A stretch of 64,000 bases of DNA from Ridgeia piscesae. Its lineage: Eukaryota; Annelida; Polychaeta; Sabellida; Siboglinidae. The stretch lies in NCBI GenBank assembly GCA_025642075.2, contig JAODUO010000056.1:822501-886500 (forward strand), in the 5' to 3' direction. Both the position numbers and the translations under genes were made by a program. This document shows, piece by piece, positions 11,168 through 25,164 of this stretch (its first letter is position 1; every line of letters starts with the position of its first letter). The notes below the pieces were generated by a model. The model did not search any database. It was given only the letters and a program-made list of their open reading frames with translations, and was not told where the DNA came from.

Positions 11168-12094
11168 GTTTTCTTTACAGTTTCAACTTCTTATGGGCGC
11201 AACATTCAAATCGCGAGCACGCTATGTTATGGACAGTACACCTTCTACATACGCTGTATTTCTTCTTGTACCAAGAACATGTTATATTTTAAATGACAAG
11301 GAAAGTGGGTATGTTTTTAGTTAGTTTTGTAACATGTTTAGACTGCAGCCGACCGATGTATACATGTACAGACTAGACGTCACTATTCGTTCATTCCGCT
11401 ATCAACGCGCGGAACATGCAACCACAACATCATACAAGTGGGTGCGCTAGAGCAATGGAAGGGGGTTGAATTTGTTGTGGCGTTGAGCGTCAGAATAAGC
11501 TTGAAACACGAGCTCTTTGTCTCTAGGCCAGAAAAAAAGATCCTTTACGAAAAGTGCCCTTCGAGTAGCTGTCTTTTTCGACGACACAGCCGAAAAAAGA
11601 TCAGTAGTAATTGCTAATAGTTTTTCACAGTCTTCGGACCTAAACATAATATTCGTATGTCGGCGATGGCGTTCCTCTTCAGAAGCGTACAACTCGCCTC
11701 TTTTTGTCATAATTGCTGTAGTTTCTATAAATAGTACTTAGAATGTTCACCCAGTCATATGCAAGTGTCCTACATGAACGCCCTGCACCGGCCGTGTGTC
11801 TGCATGGTGGTGTGTGTTTATACCTCTGCATTCAGGGTGTTCAGTTGCCCCGACGAGGTCACGAGGTTCGCCGGCCTGGTTTGTATCCGACATTCTGTTG
11901 CTGCGTGTGTGTTAAACCAGCAGCGGGCAGCCGAGTCACCTAGGTGGTCCGGTACAAACGTCCTCAGAACTCACTCGTCAGTGACGTCACACCCCCTCGT
12001 CCGTCTCCGCCTCACAGTTACAGATAATGTTTTTGTTATGTGATCCATCACATTTGCCAGCCAGACGGTAGGCCCAGTTCAAGAGACCACTGTC

Positions 12095-12212
12095 TGTTGT
12101 GTTGTGTTGTGTTGTGTTGTGTTGTGTTGTGTTGTGTTGTGTTGTGTTGTGTTGTGTTGTGTTGTGTTGTGTTGTGTTGTGTTGTGTTGTGTTGTGTTGT
12201 GTTGTGTTGTGG
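12095..12212. repeat. (TTGTG)n microsatellite
   Basis: About 23 uninterrupted pentanucleotide units. Confidence 0.98.
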
Positions 12213-12214
12213 GA

Positions 12215-13565
12215 AGTACGGCGGTATTCGTGTGACGACTGATGACTGTCGGCCGGGGCATGAATGACCTGCCTCGGGCCAGGAACACCGTCGACGGCGT
12301 TGTGCAGGTTCCAGTGCGCCCTGGCTCGGTGTTTTAACGACTTGCTCGTTGTGTAAATTACGCGAACTCGTACGTCGGTGTAAGGTGCATAATTAGCCGA
12401 GTTTTTCTGGGTAAATGTGTTTCACCTTTATTTACTGTGACGTCGACGGACACCACAATTGTTTGTTCAGCCTGCCCTCTTGTTTCCCGTTCAAATTAGT
12501 CATGCTATTAAGCTATTACAACAATGTCATTGTGTATGCTACCTTGGCTGGCAGAGTAAGACAGTAATGAGTGTTTCTATTAGATGCCAACGTGCCACTT
12601 GCAAACAGCGACTTTCAGGTTAGTATCAAACGGCTTCAACGCGATGCTATTCCGCCAGTTTGCAAGCTCTTGTTGTAACTCGGAAATGTTATGCTATCGT
12701 GTTTTTTTGTTTTGTTATTCTTTTGTTGGTATTACAGTGGTTCTCCAGGTTACAAATATTAGTTTCCTAGCAAAGAATACTTTTCCAGTATTATTTTCCA
12801 CACAGATGGAAAACCGTTGTGTCTTTGTCCATGGGATGCCACGTGTTTTGTTGTGTGGGCATTGGTTGCGACAGACAGGAACTATCACGTGCACAACAGC
12901 AGGTCACTTTCGCATCACTGGCCTCAGCTAACCTCGCTGGTTCATTTACGTAAGTTGTCCCACGTACGTTCATTCAAGCGTGTCCATTCATGGTAGAGCG
13001 AAAGTCTTTGAAGTGGCGATACGGGCATCGCTGAATGCGACGTGATCACTCCTGTGATAAAAAGCTAGCCCGAGCACACTGTTAATCCGGCAAATGATGA
13101 TCTCTTATGATAAAGATTCTGTGGACTGACACTGGTCATTGGCAACTATTTGAAGGTTAATAACCTAACTTTTAAGTAAGTTTACTTTCTGCCATGCGGG
13201 AATTGCGTGCTTGCTTCACCAGTCTGACGAGATTTTAGAGATTCATAGACATATGACGCCATGCCATTCGTGTCCAGTAGAGAACCGCAGTCCATATTAA
13301 TATTGTTTATACATTTTGCCAACGAAATTTCTGTACACTGCTACTTGGTCACCGCTGTGCAATACTGAGAAAATATCCAGAAATACAACGTGTACTTATA
13401 CTTGTACCGTTGTAAACACTTAAACCGACTATAAGACGTTATTATTACTACGTTTTTGGTTGAATACACGTCGTTCCGTGGTAATCATGCTATTGTGTAT
13501 AGTTTGGTCAAATAATATTGGCTTTACAACAATGGATTCATTAATTCTCACATCACAACACGCAG
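12215..13565. other. Intergenic, nothing recognised
   Basis: No supported feature on either strand. Confidence 0.45.
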
Positions 13566-13569
13566 TTTG

Positions 13570-13835
13570 CCTTGGACCGAAGTCAGCTTACGTCTAGACC
13601 AATTTGTGGACGACGGAAGTTGAGTTTGCCTTTAATATGAAGACCGCAGTTCTTGGTGTTGATTTGGTATGGAGACCAGAGTTTCTCTTAAAGTTGACCC
13701 AAGAAGACGTCGGTTCTTCTTGAAGTTGGCTTATGGATACAACAATTTTATTACTAGAGTTAGTTTGTGAACAAAACAGTTCGTGACGAGACATAAGTTT
13801 TATAATAAAGACACCGCCTCTTGGAGTTTGATTAT
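13570..13835. repeat. Degenerate tandem repeat of about 35 bp
   Basis: Roughly six diverged copies beginning with aagttg(a/g)(g/c/t)tt and containing gagacc/gaagacc and gttctt blocks. Period and boundaries were judged by eye and are approximate. Confidence 0.4.
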
Positions 13836-16626
13836 GTTACAGCAGCACTGAGCTGGGTGATGTCGTTCATCAAGGGCACATGTTTGCTCATTGTATTCGC
13901 TGCCAGTGTTTGATGTTAGCGTGGGCTAAACATTCGTGAAAGTGATAGTTTCTAAATTTAGGTATTGCTTTCTTTCGCTTTTATAACTTGACTACATACA
14001 CACGAACCTTTTGATGACGCTGCCATTTCATGCTGACAAGTACCATATACCACGTTTAGAATGACAGTTTCTTACTTAAAATGTTACATTCACAAGTCAT
14101 AGCTCACATTTTTGTGTAATTTATATTTCACCAGCACATTTTGGGCAGTGTAACTGTTATAGAGGCACATTTAAAGCACAGTTTTATGTGACTTTTAAAA
14201 TGTTCAGTTTGACACAGTTAGCGTAACTTTGTCCAAGACGCATTTAAATTAGGGTTATGTGAAAATTAATAATTTATGTGTTGCTGTGACGTACCTAACT
14301 AGTTTGAATACAATCTGTTCGCGCGACGAAACTAACAACAACATATCATTACTATTGTCCTTTCCTACGATCCTTTGTTCGTCGCGTATATGGCTATGAT
14401 TATCATCGAGCTTGCACATAAATATATAGGTATGTTTAGAGGGAAACACGATCGTGGCCGAGTTTCGAGATAGTACCACCACTGAAAGAATCAGCACTAA
14501 CAGAAATATATCATTATAATATTCAATGTCGTCTTGCTGGTATCAAGAAATTACGTCTACATCATGATAGCTCCACACTTTGACGACAGCGGTAAGACGA
14601 TCGTCGGCTTTCGTTGTGTACTCTCTGTTATGAATAACGACAGCCAAACAAACTGATAACGTTTCGTAAAGAGAAGTTTCAGTGTATCCGACGGTTTCGG
14701 AAAACATATTTGGAAAACACTTGTATATAATTATTGTTTGTTTTACACAGCTGTTGTGGACATACTGATGTGTTGATTGCTTTGTTATTCATATTAACCT
14801 GTTGGGCAGTAATTGTTTCGATATTGGCGCATTGCCCAGTCGGGTATATAGAACTCGGCTTCAGTTTGCTTCTTGCCACAAGAGGTTTGCGGTCTAGGAC
14901 ATAAGTGTTTACTTCGGAAACTCCTCGAATGCCACTTTTGTTCTGTCCGAGAGCAGTAGTCAATGCTTAACACACTTCTCAAATAATAACACTTAATATA
15001 CGGTGTATGCACCCTCATTGAGTATGCTGTTCGTTTCCAAAGAATTGAAAACGACTCTAATCTACCGCGTTAGGTGCGTGTTTATACTATAGTGAGTATG
15101 GCATTACAAACACGTTCTTCCCACTAGTTTATTCATATAAAACTGTTATTACATATGACAGCGATTTCGCGTTTGCCTCTAGTTGTACTTATGTAAATAA
15201 AACAGTTATACTAAATTTGAATTATAATTCAGAGTACCGTTGCAATTATTATTATTTCGACAGTTTGCGGTTTCAATTATTGAAGGTTTGAACACCAAGA
15301 TAGTCTTGTTTAATTGTAACATCGGTTTGTGTGGGAAAACACTATCCAAAAGGTTGCGTTATTAGCCGCACGTTAAGAAAGAAACAAACAAACACTTGAC
15401 CATACATTGTTGTCGACAATAAAACACTGTATTGTGAACTAGCACTGTACAATTCCACTAGTTGAACATTACAGGTGACACACATTTGTAACTGTGCGAT
15501 ATTGTTAATTATTATGCATTTCATATTAACTACAACGAAACGAAGTGAACACAAAGGATAGTGTGTATGATCTTTGGAACGAGTGCGACAACCACCAAAT
15601 ATATTCCAACAGCTACGGTGGAATCGCAGATACTCGCAACTGATTGTTCGGTATGATTTTGTTACATGTAGGCCTGTATCAACAGGCTAAGAACACATGA
15701 GTCGTATTGATTAGTGCGACGTGTTCGGAATAGCTGACCATTTGATAGGCACAGTGCGGTCTTGGTTTCCCCACAGAGTTCGTTATCGCTTACATATCCA
15801 GGCGCTAGTTTAGATTGTACTGTAGTCGTGTATGAAAAGTTACTTTTATTTTGTTATTCACGTGTGTTATCCACTAATCTCACTGCGTTGTATGAATATG
15901 ATGAATGATCACATACCATAATTGTATCCCTTTTAAAAAATGAAAGTCCATGTTCACAACACTAATCAGATCAACTTTGGAATGATACTTAATTTTTTAC
16001 TATGAATGTTTTTTTTATAACAGTTTCACATATATGTAGCCCGACATAGGCTAAAACATAACATGACAAATGGAAAATTGCAACTATCGTTTTAATTGTC
16101 ACAACTATAGTTTGTGTTTTTAAGCTTTATTGCCAAGATTTTATCAAACAAAATGTTCGTTTTATTGCGTTAGGTTGTGTACTACGTGTACGCGCATGCA
16201 CAGTGATTTTGATGTATCGTACAAACGACATCTTTTCTATTTCCAGTCGATCGTATCCTATTACGAGATCGGCAGCCCGCGTTGTTATGGATTGAGTTAC
16301 ACACGCGAATCGGTCAGATTAGTGTTATAATTATTTCCACAACGCGAGCACGTCGCCGTTGCTTTGTGATTCGGCAACACTTATCAATGGAATGTTAGAG
16401 GCAACGGTGAGCCGAATGAGATTACACTGTTACAACTCAACGGAGTAGAACGGCTACTACGCATGTCGGAAGACGATGAAGTCGCTAACGTCGGTAATGG
16501 GCCTGTTCTCGTTGACTGTCAGTGTCAGTCCGCTTCGCGAGTCGCTGGTGAATGCGACGAATGTTTACGAGGTTATTGTGCGTGGTGGCGGTGGTGTAGG
16601 TGCGTGGATCGTTGCGTCTGGCCTAC
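13836..16626. other. Intergenic, no confident gene
   Basis: AT-rich. If the exon at 16627-16681 is real, its downstream exons should lie in this interval, but none was recognised. Confidence 0.4.
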
Positions 16627-16681
16627 CTGTCGACAGGGCGATCCACAGCATCAGGATGCACGTCGCCGTCAGAGATGCCAT
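16627..16681 (-). CDS. Possible signal-peptide first exon of an unidentified secreted protein
   Basis: The ATG at 16681 has a strong context (A at -3, G at +4). It encodes 18 residues beginning MASLTATCILMLWIALS, a good hydrophobic signal sequence, and ends at an acag/gtaggc donor (phase 1). If unspliced, the frame ends after 41 residues. A TATTAAATA box lies about 145 bases upstream (16821-16829). No later exon was recognised, so the gene identity is unknown. Confidence 0.35.
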
Positions 16682-16820
16682 CTTCACACTGCTGGTCCGC
16701 GAGTGAATGGCACAATGAACGACCGTAGGCGACGCAGTGTTGATAGACCCGCGCTCGCAAAGTTTCGCCTCTCGAACTTGACCTCATTCTCGATGGCGGC
16801 GCGCGCGCAATGCAGTGACG

Positions 16821-16829
16821 TATTTAATA
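16821..16829 (-). promoter_or_regulatory. TATA-like box
   Basis: TATTAAATA on the minus strand, placed to start transcription near 16795, upstream of the candidate signal-peptide exon. Confidence 0.3.
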
Positions 16830-17774
16830 GGTAGTGATCGTAGGCGCCACGCCTGGCTGGTTGGTGATGGGGGCGGGGGGGCCCCCGAGCCACAAATACA
16901 AATCATTCTTATGTCGTATACTTTATGTTTAGAACTAACGGATGAGGAAAATAGAGCAGTTCAGTTGTACTGTACGTCTTACGCGGCCACGACATGTTAT
17001 ACGCGAAAAAACACCTCCTCGCTATGAAAGACGAATGATGATGGTGACCTACATTCGATCGGTGTGAATGTTACATTCCACCTAACTTATGTCACCGGTG
17101 GAATAAACAGAAGGGACCATTGCTAAATATTGCAATTTAAAAGGCAGATCGTGCTAAGTCAGTGAGGATTCCATCCGATTAGACTAGCATCTATCTAGCA
17201 ACATCCAGCGGGTGTCCAAAACTATATTTGCTCCAGTGAAGTATTGTCTGAAGATGTAATTAAGTTCCCCAGTTTATGGGGAGATGTCGTATCATTTAGG
17301 ACAGTTACATATATGTAAATCCAAAGGAATAGCAAAGAATGTCGGAAGGTAAAAAACAATTCACCCGAAATAGATCGGATATTTTCGGAGCTGTTGAAAC
17401 ACCCCTCGCAACTGAATGTGCCTTTTGCGGGAAGGTTAGTGTATTACTGAATGTGGAATAGCTTTTAGAAAGCGAATAATCAAAGAGCTGTCGTTATTTG
17501 AAACGGATCTAGGCATAAGCGAGGACATGGTATTGGTATACAAGTGAGTCCATCATCGGCTGTACGGCACGCGGAGCGCACGGCTGGACCATCGAACTCC
17601 ACCCGAGCTCGAGTCCGTGTAGCTGTGTCGAACCTTGGGCAAGGTCTTTCACTCTACGTTCACTCAGCTGTGAGAATGAGTTTCTGGCTAAATGTAGTGC
17701 TGCGTATTATTACTGCAGCGTATTTTAATGTTTTCCACAGAAGCCGATACTGGCATGGAGTAAACAGCTTGAGC

Positions 17775-17790
17775 AGACACGAGGACTGGA

Positions 17791-17884
<94 letters not shown>

Positions 17885-17885
17885 C

Positions 17886-17927
<42 letters not shown>

Positions 17928-17971
17928 TGATATTAAATATATTATATTAATACACTAAAAATAACTGGATG

Positions 17972-18024
<53 letters not shown>

Positions 18025-18069
18025 TCCAGTCCTCGTGTCTTTTTTTTGGAAAAAATGATTGATCATTTG

Positions 18070-18124
<55 letters not shown>

Positions 18125-18140
18125 TCCAGTCCTCGTGTCT
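17775..18140. repeat. AT microsatellite cluster bounded by inverted copies of a 20-bp motif
   Basis: AGACACGAGGACTGGATGAT at 17775-17794 is followed by long AT runs. Its exact reverse complement occurs at 18021-18040 and again at 18121-18140, each directly after an AT run. A partial copy (actggatgat) lies near 17964. The structure can fold into long hairpins. A MITE with an expanded core and a palindromic duplication are both possible. Confidence 0.85.
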
Positions 18141-19050
18141 GATGTACATTCCGACAAGATTTCATTCGGCTAGAGTTCAGTTTAGATTATAGTCTACCTG
18201 GTGTCTAAGCTGGTGACATAGAATATCGCACGCAGTGAGTAAATAACCTAGTTGGACTCACTGTCTTTTTTATAGAGTGCTTAAATACCGCAAGTCGTAA
18301 GCTAAGGTAAGTCATTTAGAGTCGAAGTGACCCAGGTTTTGTTGTTTATGTTCTAGAAATAAATCTTCTCGGAAGTGAAGTACAAAGAGTTATAAGTAGA
18401 ACTTTGTTGTCTGTTTGTGGAGCATCAATAACATCTTCTCCCGCGATGTCACGTTGCAAAATATTTGCTCAAGTGGTTGCAATGTAGGTTTTAAGTGTTT
18501 TGGCAAAGTCCCTGTTTAAACATACTTTCATGGAAAGAAATGGGCGTTTCCCCCCCAAAATGGCTTTAGTTTAAAAGTCGACCGTACTCTTAATGCGTCA
18601 TCGGACACGAGTCTTGAGCCGCAGATGCTTCAGCAAATGGAACCAATTGACCAGAAACGTGGCCAAACAAACAGCCATACTGATCCCTGCAAGTCACCCC
18701 GAGGTAACAGTGATGTTTGTGAAAACTACTGCCCATTCGCTATGTTTGCACAGTCAGTTGGTTCCTTTAAGATGTACCACTGTTCCATTTGAACTTGTCC
18801 GACGTACCACGGAATCCTCCGTACACCATCAGGTTTTAAACACCTGTTTACCCTGTACTTGCATGGTACATGTTAAACCGTTTTCACTGCGATCTACATT
18901 CATCTAAAACATTGATAAAACTGCACACACAGTATGTCAGGAGACCGTGCGAGTTTACCCGCACAGGAATTGTCCTGTAGTACGTTAATACACAGCAATC
19001 CGTGCGCATCACCAGGAACAAAACATGTAGTTGATTTCATTCAGCTCAAC
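18141..19050. other. Intergenic, nothing recognised
   Basis: No supported feature. Confidence 0.4.
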
Positions 19051-19161
19051 CAGTACCGAGATCTTCTTGGGTCCTTGCCACGGCACACAGTACTGAGGTC
19101 CTTTTGGGTCCTTGCCATTGCACATAGTACCGAGGTCCTATTGGGTCCTTGCCATACCGCA
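19051..19161. repeat. 37-bp tandem repeat, three copies
   Basis: Three copies of a unit containing ttgggtccttgccat and agtaccgaggtcc, about 85% alike. Distinct in sequence from the other 37-bp array at 30376. Confidence 0.8.
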
Positions 19162-20261
19162 TTGCAGCACATGTGCCGTCGCCCACTGTTTTAACAACAC
19201 CGGTACCAGCGATTAGTGGTTAGTATGTTTGCCACTTACGAACGACCTATACTGCGTGAGATACGGTCACGGCAACATACCATTGATTTGTCACCATTCC
19301 AAACCTGCTTCGTCTAATGTAGTCAGTTCTACTGAAACAGCCCCGATTGGCACCGAACATTTAAAACCGACTTGTTGAGTCCGCTATTAACAAATCGCTG
19401 ACACTGCGGATGTGACTATGACATTGCTTGTCAAAACAACTTGGTAGATGAAGAAGTTTGTTTTATTTGTCCCGTACTTGATACAATAAATACATAAAAA
19501 TACACATTCATAAATTGACAGTAAGTATGGTGCAATGTATGACACTGGAATAATGAAACGAAGGCCGAGGAGACTCCTGAGAGAACTAGTCGCTGTATCG
19601 AGGAGCCCCTTGTGAGAATAAAACACTTTATTTAGATCAACATATCACCCAACTCAATTGATTCCAAAGCACATTACACGAATGTTGACATATTTGTAGT
19701 GGTGCTTATATGATCATTTTAAGTAACGTACCGCAGATACGCTGAGACAGATCTGAGATGTGTATTTTATATTCTATTATTGAGTGAACACGAGTGAACG
19801 AACTAAGGAAATATGATACGAAACAGTTTCCATCTAATTCAGGGGACTGCTGCAGCTTCCGGTGATTGTTTGAATGAATCGAATATTCCATTGAATATTT
19901 GAGGAATGACATCTGATAGATTGTTCGATTAATTATTGGAACAGTTTTGTATTGTGCTTTCAAGGATTAATTTATCATGTGAGTGTGTGGGTACTTTTAA
20001 AATGCGCTTAGATGTTCGATTGAGTGTTTGATAAGTTTGAGTTAATCATGGACTTAATTATATAATTGTCTGTATACCTGGTTTAAACCTACATCATCCA
20101 TTGCACAGTTTGAAAATCTTATGGTAGTTTCTAATGGATGTATTATTGACGCCATTGTTTCGTTAAATAAACAAAAATAATGATCCATTGCCGTGGAGTT
20201 GAGGTCTTGTGTGTCGCCTGAGATACCCACGCACCAGGGACACACAGCCACATACAGTGAC

Positions 20262-20303
20262 ACACGCACACACGCACACACGCACGCACGCACGCACGTA
20301 CAC

Positions 20304-20399
<96 letters not shown>
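20262..20399. repeat. (CA)n microsatellite with a GCAC-rich edge
   Basis: Pure CA from about 20306 to 20399, preceded by cacgcacg units. Confidence 0.97.
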
Positions 20400-20401
<2 letters not shown>

Positions 20402-21108
20402 GTGAAATGTTCCGAATTTTCTGGAACATGATTTGTTCCCCGTCCACACACATTTGCCTCTTTACTCCACCAATGGTTCATGCGCGCGGTTAAGGTAGAC
20501 AGCCACACTCTGTGGATTGCTTGAGTTATTAAACATACTAAACTAGGATTACACGTTTTAAGTTTTAGACATTCTTGAAAGTCGGGTCATTATAATATCT
20601 GAAGAGTTCACTCATCACGTTCGGACATTATGTCCACTGCGTTTAAGATCTAGACAAATAACGCGTTTGACAACTTATAGAGTAAGATGGCTTAAAGATG
20701 CGCACGACAGGAATAGTTGTCGTTCTTGGGATAACTTCTGTCTGTTTGTCAGACCATATGGCTCGAGTTGTTCGTCACTGAAAACACTTTGGTGTTGTCA
20801 GCTTATCACATTGTTGCACAGATGACGCGTTTAGAGTGTTGACAAATGAATGGAGCATGGAGTGTGCACGTTCTGTGAGAGCCCTACACATATGACGAGT
20901 TCCCGCCAAAATTCCACACATGATCCATACAACGCTAAACGTCAACTGGCACTCGGTGAGTCGCACGACCCCCGTCGAACGGGACCTTCGTAGGAGTGCA
21001 AATCCACCACCGCTGCTGTGCCAGCCTCGTCTGTCGTCTGCGGTTCGCAACAGGGGCACTGAATTACAAACACTAACGTTTGGATAGCTGATTAAAATCC
21101 GTTAAATG

Positions 21109-21157
21109 CTGTTGTTGTAATTGTTGTTGTAATTGTTGTTGTTGTTGTTGTTGTTGT
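21109..21157. repeat. (TTG)n microsatellite
   Basis: Short TTG/TTGTAA runs. Confidence 0.85.
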
Positions 21158-21274
21158 CGCAAACACTGGGCAACGTTCTTGTAACGTTCTTTTTGTGTTA
21201 TGGTTACAGTGTTATGGATGTACGAGGTCTTGTTCGGTTAGTCAGCTATTTTCAGTACTAAATACACAAATATA

Positions 21275-21551
<277 letters not shown>

Positions 21552-21699
21552 CCAAGCCGACGTTTCTATGTTGACACTGAATGTGGTCATTGCCAGGATG
21601 CTTGGCGTCATCAATGATTGTTTTACGTCACAGTTTGAGACGGGACCGACATTAAAGTGGTTTCCGAATCACGAAGGATACACAATACCCAATATTGAG

Positions 21700-21793
21700 A
21701 TGAAAGTTTATTCACCAAATGTACCGTGTTTGGCAAGAGTTTTGAACTCAGACTACTTGCATGACAGGCGGATGTGCTAGCCACTAAGCTGAC
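21700..21793 (-). mobile_element. tRNA-derived SINE head
   Basis: On the minus strand an A-box-like CTTAGTGGCTAGCACATCC (21770-21788) precedes a B-box-like GAGTTCAAAACTC (21737-21749) at tRNA-like spacing. The arms do not form a clean cloverleaf, so this is a SINE or pseudo-tRNA rather than a tRNA gene. Confidence 0.5.
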
Positions 21794-22000
21794 ATTAAAA
21801 GTAAACTTGTTCGTATACATTTATATTATGTATTAAATGGCCTACTACCCGTTTTCAAACTACTAGAAAAGTGGACATCCAAAAGACTTATTAGATAACA
21901 GTAATCATATAATAAATGTAATTTTTATAGCCAATGAAATTGACTAATTAATTGCTACTTGTTGCAGGAGAGACACGAGTGGCGCCACCGTGTGGACAGT

Positions 22001-23224
<1,224 letters not shown>

Positions 23225-23229
23225 CCTAC

Positions 23230-24535
23230 GCCACCTCCTACAGGACAAATGCGGACACAACTCCTTATGAGTTCTTCACTACTTATCGAAGCATTCTCGA
23301 GAAAATGCTATGGGCAGTCGACCCAAAGAATAGTGCATGGTTGGGGAGAGTGAGATAGTTTTAATACATACAAAGAGCGACGAGTGAGACATGGCTGATA
23401 TTTCCCCCCAGTGGGATGATTCCACCGTTCCATTTATATTAGTCGTGAGAACGAATGCTAAACAAGAAAACCGTGACGACGTGTAAAATTGAGGAAAATG
23501 TTCGTAATTAAGACCCGTAATGCAACTGTGTTTATTTGTTTTGAAATAGTAATTTTCAGATGTTTTCAGTATACTTGTTTTATAGAACGTATGTCATGTG
23601 TATGTTTGATAGAATAGGTGTAATACAGTAACGATTATTGCGCATGCCAGATAAGTTTGACGTAACATTTTCACAGCCCGGGGTTTGTAATTGGCAACAC
23701 TACTGAAGCGGATGTAATTATGTGGTGATGACATATGCACGGGATTGGTGAGCGAGTGATTTAATGATGTTCTAAACAACTACATGTAAAAACATAATAA
23801 ATAAATATAAATTATGTATTAGTGTGTATTGACAGCATCTAAATGTGTGACTCTCTGACAACGGCCATGTGTCTATTCGTTTTTGTTCTCCTTCGTCTGA
23901 TGCTGTCTAATATCAGTACACAACATCGAGCGGTTCCTCCTGTTAAAGACGAAGGTTAATACGCTGTGAGTCCATCTTTCTGACGACTGCCACTAGGCGG
24001 ATGTAGATAGTGTTGCATTACGCCTCGATTAATTCTACTTCCGGTGCATCACCACAAGCGGCCATATTAATTAATAACAAAGATGGCGTCAAATCAGTGC
24101 TTGACGTGGCATTAGTGTCGTATGCAGTTTACAATTGATACTTTAAACTTTTACCAACCCGCATTAAGCTGACTAAATTGTTTTTGTTAAAGATGTGTCC
24201 GTCGAACGTTTGCTGTTAACAGTCATAGATGATCAATATAGACGATCAATCTGTGTCACATGACGACAAACCATTTCACTATTGTTGTCTAATACACTGA
24301 TAGTCATAGGTGTATACACATCCTAAATAACTGCTACGAAGGCCTACAGTCCATGTGGTTTTAACAAGGTCGTTATGCGATGTTGTGATGCCCACAGACA
24401 AACCATTTGTGTCCGATCATTTACCGTTTCATGAACAATTCGCAATTTAAACTTATCGAACCATCGGTAGATAATATAGAAAACTGCTAACCTACATATA
24501 CAGAAGTGAATACAACTTTCAAATTGTTTTTGTAA
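23230..24535. other. RBIS 3' flank and intergenic DNA
   Basis: An AATAAATAAATA cluster near 23797 could serve RBIS polyadenylation. At 24034-24092 an ETS-like CTTCCGG and a YY1-like AAGATGGCG resemble a TATA-less promoter, but no exon follows convincingly. Confidence 0.35.
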
Positions 24536-24539
24536 AAGT

Positions 24540-24545
24540 TTTATT
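24540..24545 (-). terminator. poly(A) signal for the secreted-peptide gene
   Basis: AATAAA on the minus strand, about 240 bases after the stop at 24787. Confidence 0.45.
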
Positions 24546-24786
24546 CAGAGCTATCTTTACGTAAACCATCATAAGTATGATTGGGACTGTGGATTTATTG
24601 CTCTTTACAATTGTATTAACTGATCATAAATTAAAGATTCTTACACCCTTCTATATTGGCGATGTTAGTAGTGAAACACACCACATTAGTTAGTACAGTT
24701 CTGCATTTTTTGGATCATGGCGATTTGGTAAGCAGACCGAGAGGAACATTTCCCAACGAGCGCAGACGTTGACAGGTGCTGTGCGC

Positions 24787-25137
24787 TCAGTCGGACGTGT
24801 TCCGGGACTGCATTTTCAACAGTTGCAGCCACCGGTTCATCTTGAACGGCAGCGGGGCTCCCACTCGGTGGCGCAGTAGATATCGAAAATTACGTTTCAT
24901 GAAAGCGGTCGGCTTCAGTCTGGGTCGGAGGCTGTGCATGGGATAATCGAGGGAGCTTCCTTCGTTGGGCTCGAGGAGTTCTGCCAGGACGGGTTCTGAT
25001 GCGAGCAGGGCACGCGCCACGTCTGGACGGAGCGCGTCGGAGGCCGCCGCCAGCTCACTGTCGCTCACGCTGAGTCCGTCGACGGCGAACGACGCGGTTA
25101 AGACGGTCAACAGCAAGACGCCAGTCCACGTCATCAT
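24787..25137 (-). CDS. Small secreted protein or peptide precursor
   Basis: 116 residues starting at the first of two adjacent ATGs (25137). A clear signal peptide (MMTWTGVLLLTVLTASFAVDG) is followed by an acidic, alanine-rich spacer (ELAAASDALRPDVARALL) and a basic C-terminal third with MKR-NFRYLLRHR and PFKMNRWLQLLKMQSR. KR (and possibly single R) sites could be processed, but there is no Gly-Lys-Arg amidation site, so a classic amidated neuropeptide is not shown. A ttgtttgcag acceptor ends 7 bases before the start codon, so the frame's extension to 25164 is probably intronic and a 5' UTR exon is likely. No cysteines are present. Family not recognised; the signal peptide, length and layout suit a neuropeptide precursor or small secreted factor. 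Confidence 0.65.
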   Translation of the reverse strand: MMTWTGVLLLTVLTASFAVDGLSVSDSELAAASDALRPDVARALLASEPVLAELLEPNEGSSLDYPMHSLRPRLKPTAFMKRNFRYLLRHRVGAPLPFKMNRWLQLLKMQSRNTSD

Positions 25138-25164
25138 TCGCCGAACTGCAAACAATAGCGTCAC

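Noticed and set aside
11447..11710. 87-codon minus frame with a TATA-like sequence upstream
   Set aside because: Composition looks protein-like, but there is no family match, no splice context and no conserved motif.
24034..24118. ETS/YY1-type promoter with an MASNQCLTWH start
   Set aside because: Motifs are suggestive, but the frame stops after ten codons and no good donor precedes the stop.
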